Assembly (NCBI GenBank): GCA_958298945.1
Contig: OY282610.1
Location: forward strand, 39,439,667-39,503,666
Length of the DNA: 64,000 nt
Direction: 5' to 3'
Source: Atherix ibis
Lineage: Eukaryota; Arthropoda; Insecta; Diptera; Athericidae
In this document: positions 47,020 to 56,253 of the stretch, one piece after another
How the letters are laid out: each line of letters starts with the position of its first letter
How positions within the stretch are numbered: the stretch's first letter is position 1
Translations under genes and position numbers: made by a program
The notes under the pieces: generated by a model
What the model saw: only the letters and a program-made list of their open reading frames with translations
Told to the model about the DNA's origin: nothing
The model's database searches: none

Positions 47020-47650
47020 GACGATTGATTTTGTCAATCAGCGCTTGTTAGGCACTACGTAATGTATAGATCAGTTTGCGGGGAATCTGGAAGTGTTGAT
47101 TTGGAGCGCGCGGAAGATTGGAAGCAGACAGATGTTCTTACTCTAATTGGAAACTGTACTCCAAGAGATATATTTTAATGCTGATGAAACAGGATCGATT
47201 TCCATATTCTTCCCTCGAAGACGTTACCCTTCAAGGGTGAAACTTGTCATGGATGAAAATAAAGTAAAAACAGGCTCACTGTTCTTTTGATTACAAATTC
47301 AGATGGCAGCGAGAAGTTGCCCTTGCTCGTAATTGGAAAACCACAAAACCTTCGGTGTTTCCAAAATGTCAAATCATTACCGACAAAAAGCATCGATGAC
47401 TTCAAACTTGTTTGACAAACTACTTTCAAACTTAGATGGATGGGAGCTAAGAAAAGAAAAACTTATCTTATTCCATGCCCCGCTCATCGAACCAACTTAT
47501 CTCTGAGGAATATAAAATTATCTTTTTCCCCTCCAAACTGTACTAGTGAGTTGCAGCCATTTGACTTGAGAATAATCCGTGCTTTTACGAAGAAATCTTG
47601 TATTTTTATGGGAAACTGCCGTTTTCCAATAGATGGCGCCAACACTAAAG
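47020..47650 (+). pseudogene. Tigger/pogo-type transposase remnant
   Basis: Forward pieces follow the order of Tigger/pogo (CENP-B/TIGD-like) proteins. An end piece of the CENP-B-type DNA-binding domain contains SVDLERAEDWK near 47,093-47,130. An ADETG motif with the first catalytic Asp lies near 47,176-47,192, after a one-base frameshift. [17 protein letters not shown] is near 47,300-47,350, a degenerate CPAHRTNLSLRNIKL is near 47,470-47,510, and LQPFDLRIIRAF is near 47,550-47,590. In that last motif the family's LQPLDQGII is altered. Stops and frameshifts make it inactive. The 3' terminal repeat of the same element appears to be at 48,861-48,875. Confidence 0.85.
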
Positions 47651-47779
47651 GCTGATACAAAATATAGAATCAGAAACGTCAAATCGTAAGCTTACGCATC
47701 TGTCAACAACTCCTCAACAATTATATTTGTGACTTTTTAACGGCGTTATAAATTGTTTTGTCGATATTTGAGCCTAATA

Positions 47780-48720
47780 AGCGTCAGTTTTGCTTTTTAC
47801 CTTTAATTTGAAAAAATCTGGGGCTAAGGTGCTTCGAATAATTGTTGAAACTTATGGTCAGGCTTGTATTAGTGAGGGAATGGTTCAAACGCTGCATAGG
47901 TGTTGATTTGGACGTAGAAGACAAGGAGTATTCCGGACCGGTGCAAAAGTTTGAAGATGCACAATTGGAGGCATTACTGGATGAAGATCCATGTCAAACG
48001 CTACTGATTCATTGGGCGTAACTCAACAAGCCATTTCCCATCGTTTGAAAGCCTTAGAAATGATCCAAAGACAAGAAAATTGGGTGCCATACAATTTGAA
48101 ACCGAGAGACGTCGAACGGCGTTTTCTCATGTGCAAACAGCTGCTCTAACGGCAAAAAAGGAAGGGTTTTCTGCATCGCATTGTGACTGACAATGGAAAG
48201 TAGGGGCCATGCATCAACATCGACGACCAAGCCAAGTGTCCACGGCTCGAAGCTCAGGCTATGTATTTGGTGGGACCCTCGAAGCTCGGTGTGGTATATT
48301 ATGAGCTGCTGCAACCAGGTGAAAGCAGGCGCTTGCTACCGAACACAACTTATGCGTTTGAGCCGAGCATTGAAGGCAAAACAGCCACAATACGATAAAG
48401 CGATTTTGGAGCACAACAACGCTCGGCCACATGTTGCCTAAAATGGTAAAAACTATAATGGAACATATTCCCCCTTCCGATTACTATCTCTTCCGATCGA
48501 TGATTAATGGTCTGGCTGAGCAGCACTTCCGAATCGTTAAGGCACAAAAAGGTGAAGTAGAAGCTATTAGCGATGAAAGCCTCGGTAGAGTCGCACCGGT
48601 AACACTAGTAGAAGATATTTCTACCAAACCTTTACAAAATTTTATGGATCTCGATATTAACGTGATGACATCTGAAGTTATGCGTATCAAAAGAAGATGC
48701 TATGTGGAATATTGAGAGAC
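47780..48720 (+). pseudogene. Mauritiana-like mariner transposase remnant, probably inserted in the Tigger element
   Basis: The order of pieces matches Mos1-type mariners. LKKSGAK near 47,810 is followed by DLDVEDKE near 47,907 and FEDAQLEALLDEDP near 47,950. Next come LGVTQQAISHRLKALEMIQ near 48,013 and WVPYNLKPRDVERRF near 48,081. FLHRIVTDNGKW near 48,170 stands where the catalytic VTGDEKW should be. Then come WWD...LGVVYYELLQPGES near 48,270-48,325, HNNARPHVA near 48,413 and PPSDYYLFRSMINGLAEQHF near 48,470-48,530. In this last region the second catalytic Asp (HDNARPH) reads HNNARPH. Several frameshifts. The piece lies between the Tigger coding end and the Tigger 3' terminus. Confidence 0.85.
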
Positions 48721-48860
48721 TTAAAAACTACATTAATAGCATTTAAAACGCACAAGACGAATCTTTCTTATCGATTTAAAAGCTATCTAACCAATTTGCG
48801 TCATCCGATCAAAACCGAACTAATTCAGTTTTTTTTATCAGTTCCTTAAAAAATCGTAAA

Positions 48861-48875
48861 ATCGTGGTTTCACTG
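48861..48875 (-). repeat. Likely 3' terminal inverted repeat of the Tigger/pogo element
   Basis: Read on the reverse strand it is cagtgaaaccacgat, the CAGTG-start style of Tigger/pogo ends. It is followed at 48,876-48,877 by TA, the target site of pogo and mariner elements. The matching 5' terminus was not found upstream. Confidence 0.5.
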
Positions 48876-48877
48876 TA

Positions 48878-49068
48878 CGAGGTCTGTTCAAAAAGTATCG
48901 CGAATTTTGCGGGTTATGTATATTCGATTTTAGATTTTTTGTGGCGTTATGTTGGTACTCCTGTCTCTCACTTATGCCGACACGTTCGGTCATTTTGAAA
49001 TTTCAGAGTAATTTTTGACAGCTGCCTTGCTTGCACGTGTTTTGGCTCGTCTTCTATTTTTGCCCATT
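48878..49068 (+). repeat. Left long inverted repeat of the mariner derivative
   Basis: 191 bp, imperfectly complementary to 49,565-49,762. The outer 32 bp match exactly. Confidence 0.88.
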
Positions 49069-49079
49069 ACAAAAATGGA

Positions 49080-49560
49080 TCAAAGAATCTGTTTCGAGAA
49101 CAAGACACAGGTGGCCAGATCTAGGGAATACGGTGGCTGCGGCATTATTAGTGTGTTGTTTTTGGCCAAAAATTCGCGCACAATCAACGATACGTGAGCA
49201 GGGGCGTTATCATGGTGCAAAAGCCAATTTTTGTTCTTCCACAAATCCGCGTGTTTCTGGCGGATTGCTTCGCGCAACTTGCGCATAACTTGCAGGTAAT
49301 ATTCCTTATCGACCGTTCTACCCTGTGGCAAGGGTACACAACGCCCTGCAATCGCAGAAAACTGTAAGCAAAACCTTCACATTCGACCGAACTTGGTGCG
49401 CTTTTTTCGGTCTTGGCTCGTGCGGCAGCTTCCATTGGGATAATTGAGCTTTGGTTTCCACGTCATTTGTCACCAGTTATGACCCTCTGGAGCAAATTTG
49501 GGTAGTCGCAGACAGAGTCCAATAGCTCCTTAGCAATATTAAAGCGATACTGTTTTTGGT
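49080..49560 (-). pseudogene. Central fragment of mariner transposase
   Basis: Reading the reverse strand, IAKELLDSVCDYPNLLQRVI lies near 49,540-49,480, followed by the region of the first catalytic motif with a disrupted GDE (GDK then stop). LSQWKLPHEPRPKKA follows near 49,420. After a frame change comes GRTVDKEYYLQVMRKLREA near 49,319-49,260, LLHHDNAPAHVSLIVREF near 49,220-49,170 (second catalytic Asp present) and PQPPYSLDLATC near 49,130. The third catalytic Asp of the expected PDLAPCDFFLF motif is lost (LATCVLF). It cannot make active transposase. Confidence 0.88.
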
Positions 49561-49564
49561 CGAA

Positions 49565-49762
49565 AATGGGCAAAAATCGAAAAAGAGCTAAAACACGTGC
49601 AAGCAAAGCAGCTGTCAAAAATTAACTGAAAATTCAAAATGGCCGAACTTATTGGCATAAGTGAGACACATGAGTTCCAATATAACGCTAAAAAAAATCG
49701 CTAATCGAATGTACGTAACCCGCGGAAATTCAAAATTCGCGATACTTTTTGAACAGACCTCG
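49565..49762 (-). repeat. Right long inverted repeat of the mariner derivative
   Basis: 198 bp, partner of 48,878-49,068. It lies next to the 5' side of the reverse-strand transposase fragment. Confidence 0.88.
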
Positions 49763-49764
49763 TA

Positions 49765-51010
49765 TATGGTAGGAAGGCAATTCCGACTGGAACTGAAAAC
49801 CGAACCGCAAATTGTTTAGAAAAAGGACGAATTTAGTCCAATTCAACCGATTTAAGACAATTGCAACAAAATTTATTATTCATATATGACGTCTCATTCA
49901 CTTACCTTATTTCAACTGTCAAAAAACAATCCTGCCATATAAAAAAAAAAACCTGAAATGTGTGGCAGTACTTGGTCTACTACAACTGCAAAATTCAAAC
50001 AATAACTAATGAGGCGATAAAATAATCGGAGAGTTTTGTATTCCCATTAAAGACTGCCTGGATAGGTCCTAACGTCCGATTTCCGTCTATGCACACGCAA
50101 TTTTTCTTGTAAAAGCGGTGAGAAATAACTCACACGCAAGTCTAAATTATTGTAAAAGCGGCGAGAAATCGTACTGCTTGCATACATTTATGTAGATTTT
50201 TTTGTGTAGACATGACACCCACTGACATCTAATTTTCGTAATAGTATATTTTTCGTTTGACATTTAATAGGAAATTTTCATTTTAGAATATGAAGTATTC
50301 TGTAAAGGGTTGCTCGTTATTCAACGAAATGAGAATCACCGGGAATTTAATTTCTTTCGTTAAGTTGACATCTTTATTTTTATTAAAGAAATTTGTGATT
50401 TGTTTTAATGCATTTTTTAATGATTTATTTAGTCAAAAAATTGAAAAGTTCAAAGTTGAATAAATGTAAACAAATGCGATGTTTATTGAAAAATATAATA
50501 GTTCAGTGATGGCGTTCGTAAAAAGTGAGTTTACGGTAGGAGCGGCAGAGATTGCAAAGAAATGCAGGGTGCCTTTTATGTTCCAGGTCGATTTTATTGT
50601 GGTTTTTTTAATGATATTTGTCTGTTGGCATTTGACAGTTGTAGAGAGGCATTTATTATGAAGAAACTAACTTGTTAAAATTATTAAAACATTTAATTAA
50701 AAACGCGGAGAAAATTACGTGACTGTTTTGGTGTTAATCATAGTGCCGAGCAAGTCAACCATTTCAGCGTGTAATGAATAGTTTTCAAAATATTCATACA
50801 CTGGGAGATAAAGCATAGACTGGACGATACCTGAAAATATTGATGAAGTGAGCCAGAGATGTTGCTAAATCTCTGGGTACCTCTCATCGATACTTCAAAA
50901 AATATTTGCTGTTTTATCAATACCTGCAGGCAAATGACCATTAATGGCGGTGGAACTGGAGTGCTTGAGTTTTACAACTCGGTATAGAATATTCTGTTTT
51001 GTTTACGTGG
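49765..51010. other. Spacer with a short direct repeat
   Basis: No recognised gene. tgtaaaagcggtgagaaat at 50,108 recurs as tgtaaaagcggcgagaaat at 50,151, 43 bp apart, within a locally C+G-richer patch (50,040-50,230). The rest is A/T-rich with short chance frames. Confidence 0.55.
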
Positions 51011-51014
51011 CATA

Positions 51015-51420
51015 CCCCTTGTGAACCATACACGTACTACCACGAGTCACCTACGACCATAGGGATTGAGATTACGCTCAATCAGCGCACCTATATAACT
51101 GATAGTTAGCAGTCAGTAATCAGTTACAAGCTAGTAATAAGACCCATCTAAACCTCTACTGTCATAAGCAGTGACAGCGCCCGAGATAATTACTAGTATG
51201 TTATCTCCTACCATCGATCCGGAGATCGTACCCGCAGTGTAGGTATCAACCACAACCACCACGTGTGCCAAAGCACCTCACCAAAATCGAGCACAGAATG
51301 GCTAATTCTGTGGATTGTCTCGATTCCCGTGGTACCAATTTATGTTTTAAGAGTACTTAGGTTTGAACTCCGCTTTCAGAGCTATGGTCAGGAACCTTGT
51401 AAATCCCTAGTTACCGTTCT
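51015..51420 (-). repeat. Dispersed repeat R, copy 2
   Basis: Reverse complement of the repeat at 20,260-20,660. Shared blocks include ttggtaccac.gga at about 51,332 reversed, the gaccatagct block at about 51,385 reversed, and the ctcaatccctat / gtcgtaggtgactcgtgg region near 51,037-51,070 reversed. Diverged but clearly the same family. Non-coding. Confidence 0.82.
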
Positions 51421-51589
51421 GACTTATTTTTGTACTATGCACCATGCCCCCGTAGGGGTAACTATGTGATTATTATTTTTAATATCACATTTCACCAGCC
51501 ACGGCATATCCACTGTCGGATATATACTATTGCCCCTTGTTAGCTATATTTCTTTTTATGCCATCATTGGGTAGATAAGCTGGTATATA

Positions 51590-52215
51590 CTTTACATTGC
51601 GCCGCCAGGGCGTATAGACGACCACCATTTTTGGCAAAAAATCATTCTGAGCGATGAAGCACACTTCGACTCGTCTGGCTTTGTTAATAAACAGAATAGC
51701 CGCTATTGGGGCACAGAAAATCCTCATCAGATACACCAAAGACCACTAGATCCTCGTAGGCGGCCGGCGGCATCATTGGGTCATATTTCTTTGACGATGC
51801 TGGAGGCAATGCTATAACAGTTAATGGTGACCGTTATGAGGAAATATTGAAAAACTTTCTTCTGCCTGAATTGGATCAATTAGGCTTACAGAACATGTGG
51901 TTCCAACAAGATGGTGCCACATCACTCATAGCCGAGTGCCACATCACAAGCAGCAAAATTTTGAGTGAATTTTTTCCCGACCCGATATCGACTGGCCCCC
52001 ATGATCTCCCGATTTGAACCATCCCTATTTCTTTGTATGACGGTAGTTGAAGGGAAAGGTGTTTACTAACAAACCAACCACAACCTCGATGCTTGATGAA
52101 ATTGCTGAATTAGAAACGAAATTGCGGAAATAACACCAGAATTCAGCGAAAATGTTATGAAAAATAGAGGTGGTCATATAGCCCATATTATATTCCATTC
52201 TAAAGACTGAAGACC
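51590..52215 (+). pseudogene. Degraded Tc1/mariner-superfamily transposase (same type as at 36-37.6 kb)
   Basis: Forward pieces run HHFWQKIILSDEAHFDSSGF near 51,622-51,685 (first catalytic Asp in SDEAHF), RYWGTENPHQI near 51,705, a frameshift, AITVNGDRYEEILKNFLLPE near 51,810-51,870 and NMWFQQDGATS near 51,891-51,925 (second catalytic Asp). A broken block near 51,985-52,020 (DWPP, stop, SPDLNHPYFF) follows. There the third acidic position is degraded. Stops are frequent. Terminal repeats were not identified, so the limits are approximate. Confidence 0.85.
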
Positions 52216-52319
52216 ATTTAATCAATTAATTAAATATAATTACCAAGTGTATAAGCTTAAATTCGCTGTTTTTTAGTCAAAAAAAACATATGTTTTTTCA
52301 TAGAAAGCAAAAACAAATA

Positions 52320-53080
52320 TATTACATCGCTAGTTACAAAATTTTCCCATCTCTCGGGCAATTTGTGGATACCACGCCAAAAAAATTAATTCTATTTCGA
52401 GGCATACCACTCATCAAGCCATTTTCGGACGTCTTCGTAAGAATCGAAGTGCTGCTCAGCGAGCGCGTGGCCCATCGACGAAAACAGATTGTAGTCGGAA
52501 GGGGCCAGATCTGGTGAATAAACGAGGTGGGGTAGTACCTCCCAGTTGAGTGTATCCGAGTAGCTTCGGACCATTTTTAACGTGTGCGATGGTGTGTTGT
52601 CGTGGAGGAAAATCCGAAGCGATTTGGTCTTGGGGAAGATGTTGATGGTTGGCCGGGATCAACCCACGACTTCTTGCGTTTAGAATTCTCGAAATATATC
52701 CACTTTTTATCGACTGTCACAATCCGATGCAGGAACGACTTTATTTTTTGTCTTGCGAGCAAGATTTCGCATATGTTTTGGCGTCACTCCATCTGCCTAT
52801 CGTTCAATTCATGCGGCACCCATTTTCCGATCTTTTCTATCTTCCCCAAGGCACGCAGACGCATGGAAATGGCTGGTTGAGCAACACACAATTGCTCGGT
52901 AAGCATTTTTTGCGATTGGGTATCGTCTTCATTCAAAAGAGCCTGCAATTGATGGTTCTCAACCTTCCTAGGCCGATTTTCACGCTCCCTGTCCCACAAG
53001 TCTTAATTGCCGTCTTTGAACCGGCGAAACCAATCTCGGCACGTTGTTTCCGATAAAGCACTGTCACCATAGGCTTTCAT
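52320..53080 (-). pseudogene. Mauritiana-like mariner transposase with internal deletion
   Basis: On the reverse strand, AYGDSALSETTCRDWFRRFK lies near 53,075-53,015, then a stop. ENHQLQALLNEDDTQSQKML follows near 52,955-52,895, then PAISMRLRALGKIEKIG and KWVPHELNDRQME to 52,784. FLHRIVTVDKKWIYFE near 52,730-52,685 keeps the first catalytic Asp. WVDPGQPSTS and PRPNRFG end near 52,615. There the expected ~80 residues up to the second catalytic motif are missing, and FLHDNTPSHTL follows at once in another frame. TLNWEVLPHLVYSPDLAPSD (third Asp) and SMGHALAEQHFDSYEDV follow to about 52,392, with LPERWENF near 52,340. Inactive deletion copy. Forward frames here are shadows. Confidence 0.92.
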
Positions 53081-53084
53081 AAGA

Positions 53085-54289
53085 TTTCAAACTCATAAAA
53101 AAAAGTATGACCTACCCATGGTAGCTTAATGCGCTCACTTAAAACGCAGCCTGTATATAAGCAAAATTTCATTGCAATTCCGAAAAACAAATTCATAAGA
53201 ATGAGCGGTTATTTATGTAAAAATGAGAGGTAAGTCTCTCTCTTTCGGTGTAAAATTTTTTTTTTCATTTTCCTATTTCTCTTTCTTTCACATGCAAATA
53301 AATTTAATGCCATTAAAATATGTATCGTTTCGTTTTTTTGTGTTTCCGACTAATACCAGACAGAGAGAAGCGTATTTGCATCTCGCTTTTTGGAAGAATA
53401 ACAAAAAGGAGAACGAATAAAAACCGGTTTGACCGAAATTTTTTCCGCTCTCTCTCTCTCTCTCTGTCTGTCTCTTAGTCAGTTTGTTTTCAGGTTAGTT
53501 TCCGTTATTTTTTCGAATTTGAAAATACGCGTATCTCTTTTTATGATATGGTAGTGAACGAGACGAAAATAGGCAATTTCCAATATTTTTCTTTGCCGTT
53601 AAATTGGATTTTTTTTTCAATATTATATGAAAAATTGTTCTTTATTTTGTTGCCAGACGTTGGCAGTTTTTTTTTTTTTGTTCGTTTACTTTTGTTTGCA
53701 ATTTTTCATCCAATGTAAAAAAAAATCGTTTTATAAGTGTTGCATTTGTTTCTGAACGTTAGTTGGGTAAAGTAAATATTAATAAATAATTTCAAAAAAA
53801 GTTGAGATTAATTCCTGTTAATGGTGTGTTAATTAATTTTCTTTTTTAAAAATTGCTACATAAAATATTAAAAAAAATAATTATAAAATAGATAATTTCG
53901 TAAATAATTTGTAAACAATTTTCACCATTACCAAGGTTAGATGTTATACATTGGCGGCTACTGTAAGAAGATGAATTTTTTCTTCATTGCATTAATTCAA
54001 CTAAAGCAACTATCCAAAAAAGTGAGGTTTTTCTGTTTAAATCCCAAAAGTTTAATAATTACCATAATCCTCAGTTTATAATATTATTAATAATGGATTG
54101 GGACTTTAACACTTTTAGAGTAAATTTTTCAACTATTCAAATAAAATTATCGTATAATCTGACAGAAAATTTCGAGTGGCTTATGTTACTACAGTTAACT
54201 GGATTGGGCCACTTTCAAAATGTTCGTCGCGAAGGGTTATTCGATAAAAATAACCCTTCTAATCTAATTTTTTTTTTGTAAGATTTCTG
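53085..54289. other. A/T-rich spacer with a (CT)n microsatellite
   Basis: No recognised gene. (CT)n then (TCTG)n at 53,447-53,473. Short frames at 53,223-53,420 and 54,093-54,281 have no recognisable domain. Confidence 0.55.
53447..53473. repeat. (CT)n / (TCTG)n microsatellite
   Basis: Uninterrupted CT units followed by two TCTG-type units. Confidence 0.9.
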
Positions 54290-54768
54290 TGACAAGAGCC
54301 GGAAGTCATTCTTTAGCGTCACGACTATGAGACCATTTGGCGACTTCATGTTATGTATAGGTTGGCATTGCCAGCTTCCCTAGTGAAACTGGTCGATTGT
54401 TTTTTGGATGGAAAATTCAAACATTTTTAAATTTTGTAGAACAAATTAAGATGTTTAAGAAGGTTAAAAATAGGGTTTGGAAATTGAATTATAAGAGGTA
54501 GGAGTTCCACAATCAAAGGAGTCCTATTCAACAAAAAAATTCTGGGTGAGTTAAATGTGACAGAAACGGCATGAAGGACAAGGTTGGTTACCGGAGAGAA
54601 AATCAGGGGTAAGTGCGTTATGCCCTATTCGAATTCTGCGAAGTTTCCTTGGCCAGAATTTCAAAATGGTTTTTGAATAGAGTGGTTTTGTGGTATTAGG
54701 TCAATGCGTAGAAAGAAATCTTCCACTTTCGGGTTACAGTCTATTCGTCTACCAATGGTTAAGGATGT
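54290..54768 (-). pseudogene. RNase H-bearing LINE, 3' part (continues beyond the inserted mariner)
   Basis: Reverse-strand reading near 54,660-54,560 gives KLRRIRIGHNALTPDFLSGN and then PCPSCRFCHI. This is the basic segment plus CxxC cluster that follows the RNase H domain in I-type LINEs. The DNA matches parts of 22,590-23,320 (ggagttccacaat and gcgtagaaagaaatcttcca blocks). The mariner at 54,771-56,064 separates this part from the RNase H part at 56,067-56,253. Confidence 0.65.
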
Positions 54769-54770
54769 TA

Positions 54771-54800
54771 CGAAGGTCGTCCAATAAGTCCTTAGAAAAT
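54771..54800 (+). repeat. Left terminal inverted repeat of the mariner
   Basis: Thirty bases beginning cgaaggtcgtccaataag. They pair with 56,035-56,064 with about five mismatches. Confidence 0.85.
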
Positions 54801-54948
54801 CCAAGAAATTGCGCTCATAGTGTCGGTAAAGATTTTTTTTTGTAAGTACCATTATCGATAGGAAAGCTGTCAAAATTTCAGCTCTATCCTTAGCGTAGGT
54901 CAATTTCTATCGTCGATTAAAGTTAACGACATTTATTTGTGCATAACA

Positions 54949-55999
54949 ATGGAAAAAAGCGAGTTTAGGGCTGTCATCAAACATCTCCATTTGAAAGGCT
55001 TAAGCCCGAAAGTAATCAAAGCCGAGTTGGATGCAGTTCATGGCACATCTGCACCTGTGTTTGCGATGGTTTATAATTGGGTGAATGAATTTAAACGTGG
55101 CCGTTCATCCACAAAAGATGAACATCGTTCAGGACCCCCAGTTGAGGTGTCTACTCCTGAAATCATCGACAAAATCCACGATCTGATTTTAAAACGATCG
55201 GCGAATTAAAGTGCGCGAATTAGTTGAGGCCACGGGCATATCACAAGGTACAGTCGCTTCAATTTTGCATGAAAAATTGTCTGTGAAAAAAATTTCGGCA
55301 AGATGGGTGCTGCGTTTGCTCTCAGAGGAGAATAAGCGCAATCGTGTAGCGGACTCTGAGGCTATGTTGGCACTCTTTCTTCGCAATCCTGCCAAATTCC
55401 TTCGTCGATATGTCACTGTGGCCGAAACCTGGATACACTACTACACTCCAGAAACGAAGAGACAGTCATCACATTGGATTTTCAAGGGTGAAAGGGCTCC
55501 GAAGAAGGCAAAAACTGTGCCATCGGCCGGCAAGGTGATGGCCACGGTCTTTTGGGATTCGCAGGGCATCATTTTTATCGACTACTTGGAAAAAGGAAAA
55601 ACAATAACAGGAGCGTATTCCGCGTCGTTATTGCAACGGTTGAGCGAGGAAATCAAAGAGAAACGCCCCCATTTGAAGAAGAAAAAAATCCTCTTGCATC
55701 AGGACAATGCGCGTATGCACGTCTGCGCTGTTTCCATGGCTAAAATTGTGGAATTTAGAATGGAATTGTTGCAGCATCCAGCTTATTCACCAGATTTGGC
55801 CCCGAGTGACTATTTTCTTTTCCCCAATCTGAAGAAATGGCTTGGCGGACGACAGTTCACTTCCAACGAGGACGTCATTGCTCAAACGGATGAGTATTTT
55901 GCAGAACTTCCGAAATCCTATTTTTTGGACGGGATAAAAATTTTGGAAAAACGGTTGGAAAAGCGTATAGAGCTAAAAGGAGAGTATGTTGAAAAATGA
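54949..55999 (+). pseudogene. Mariner transposase, one frameshift, first catalytic Asp replaced by Ala
   Basis: The likely start is the ATG at 54,949 (MEKSEFR), which fits mariner N-termini better than the in-frame ATG at 54,937. The first part (to about 55,195) holds the two helix-turn-helix units (for example VYNWVNEFKRGRS and DEHRSGPPVEV). Near 55,195-55,210 a frame change produces a stop. The second part, 55,211-55,999, is open for 262 codons. In it VTVAETWIHYY at 55,412-55,444 replaces the family's VTVDETW, so the first Asp of the DDD triad is Ala (GCC at 55,421-55,423). The second Asp (LLHQDNAR) and third (SPDLAPSDYFLF) are intact and separated by 34 residues, as in mariners. The C-terminus ends LKGEYVEK, as usual. 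Two independent defects make it inactive. Confidence 0.95.
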
Positions 56000-56034
56000 A
56001 AATTTTTTTTTTAAAAAAACAGTTTTTTTCCATC

Positions 56035-56064
56035 TTTTTCTAAGCACTTATTGAACGACACTCG
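56035..56064 (-). repeat. Right terminal inverted repeat of the mariner
   Basis: Reverse complement begins cgagtgtcgttcaataag. The TA immediately outside is the target duplication. Confidence 0.85.
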
Positions 56065-56066
56065 TA

Positions 56067-56253
56067 TATGCCATTTGGTTAGCATATTACAGTGAGCCAT
56101 TCCTGCCGAATCGTCAGCCAGTTCATTATCCAGGGTGCCCACACAATCGGGAATCCAATGTAACTCGACATTTCTATTGCTTAACAGATTGCAAAGAATC
56201 GCTTTGAGCACCGCATCAGTTGACGATCCACGAATTGCTTCGAGGGAAGGCAT
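56067..56253 (-). pseudogene. LINE RNase H domain fragment
   Basis: The reverse-strand frame includes NVELHWIPDCVGTLDNELAD, which matches the C-terminal RNase H signature of LINEs (W.P.H.G..GNE.AD). The usual His is Cys (PDCVG) and the Gly before Asn is Asp (LDNE), so the enzyme would be impaired. Upstream residues (SSTDAVLKAILCNLLSNRN) fit the preceding helix. The apparent end of the open frame (to 56,011) is contributed by the inserted mariner, so it is a chimeric frame created by insertion. Confidence 0.85.

Larger units (their letters stand above)
48878..49762 (-). mobile_element. Mariner derivative with ~190-bp terminal inverted repeats
   Basis: The element starts cgaggtctgttcaaaaag and ends with its reverse complement. 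The outer 32 bp are identical, and TA flanks both sides (48,876-48,877 and 49,763-49,764). Similarity between the ends continues inward for about 190 bp (48,878-49,068 against 49,565-49,762 reversed), including tttttgacagctgc and gcttgcacgtgtttt. The core codes on the reverse strand for the middle of a mariner transposase. The usual N- and C-terminal coding parts are missing, so at 885 bp it is shorter than a standard ~1.3-kb mariner. It could move only if transposase were supplied in trans. Confidence 0.92.
54771..56064 (+). mobile_element. Nearly full-length mariner, 1,294 bp, with TIRs and TA target duplication
   Basis: The left end cgaaggtcgtccaataag (54,771) and the right end (reverse complement starting cgagtgtcgttcaataag, ending 56,064) form roughly 30-bp terminal inverted repeats with about five mismatches. 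TA flanks both sides (54,769-54,770 and 56,065-56,066). Length is standard for mariner. It carries one transposase gene with a single frameshift and a changed catalytic residue. It sits inside an RNase H-bearing LINE and is the least damaged element in the window. Substrate activity for a trans-acting transposase is conceivable, as the ends are largely kept. Confidence 0.93.

Noticed and set aside
48054..48690. Reverse-strand frames over the 47.8-48.7 kb mariner
   Set aside because: The recognisable transposase motifs are on the forward strand. The reverse frames are shadows.
52584..53056. Forward frames of 98 and 135 codons
   Set aside because: They are antisense to the mauritiana-like mariner transposase, whose motifs read on the reverse strand.
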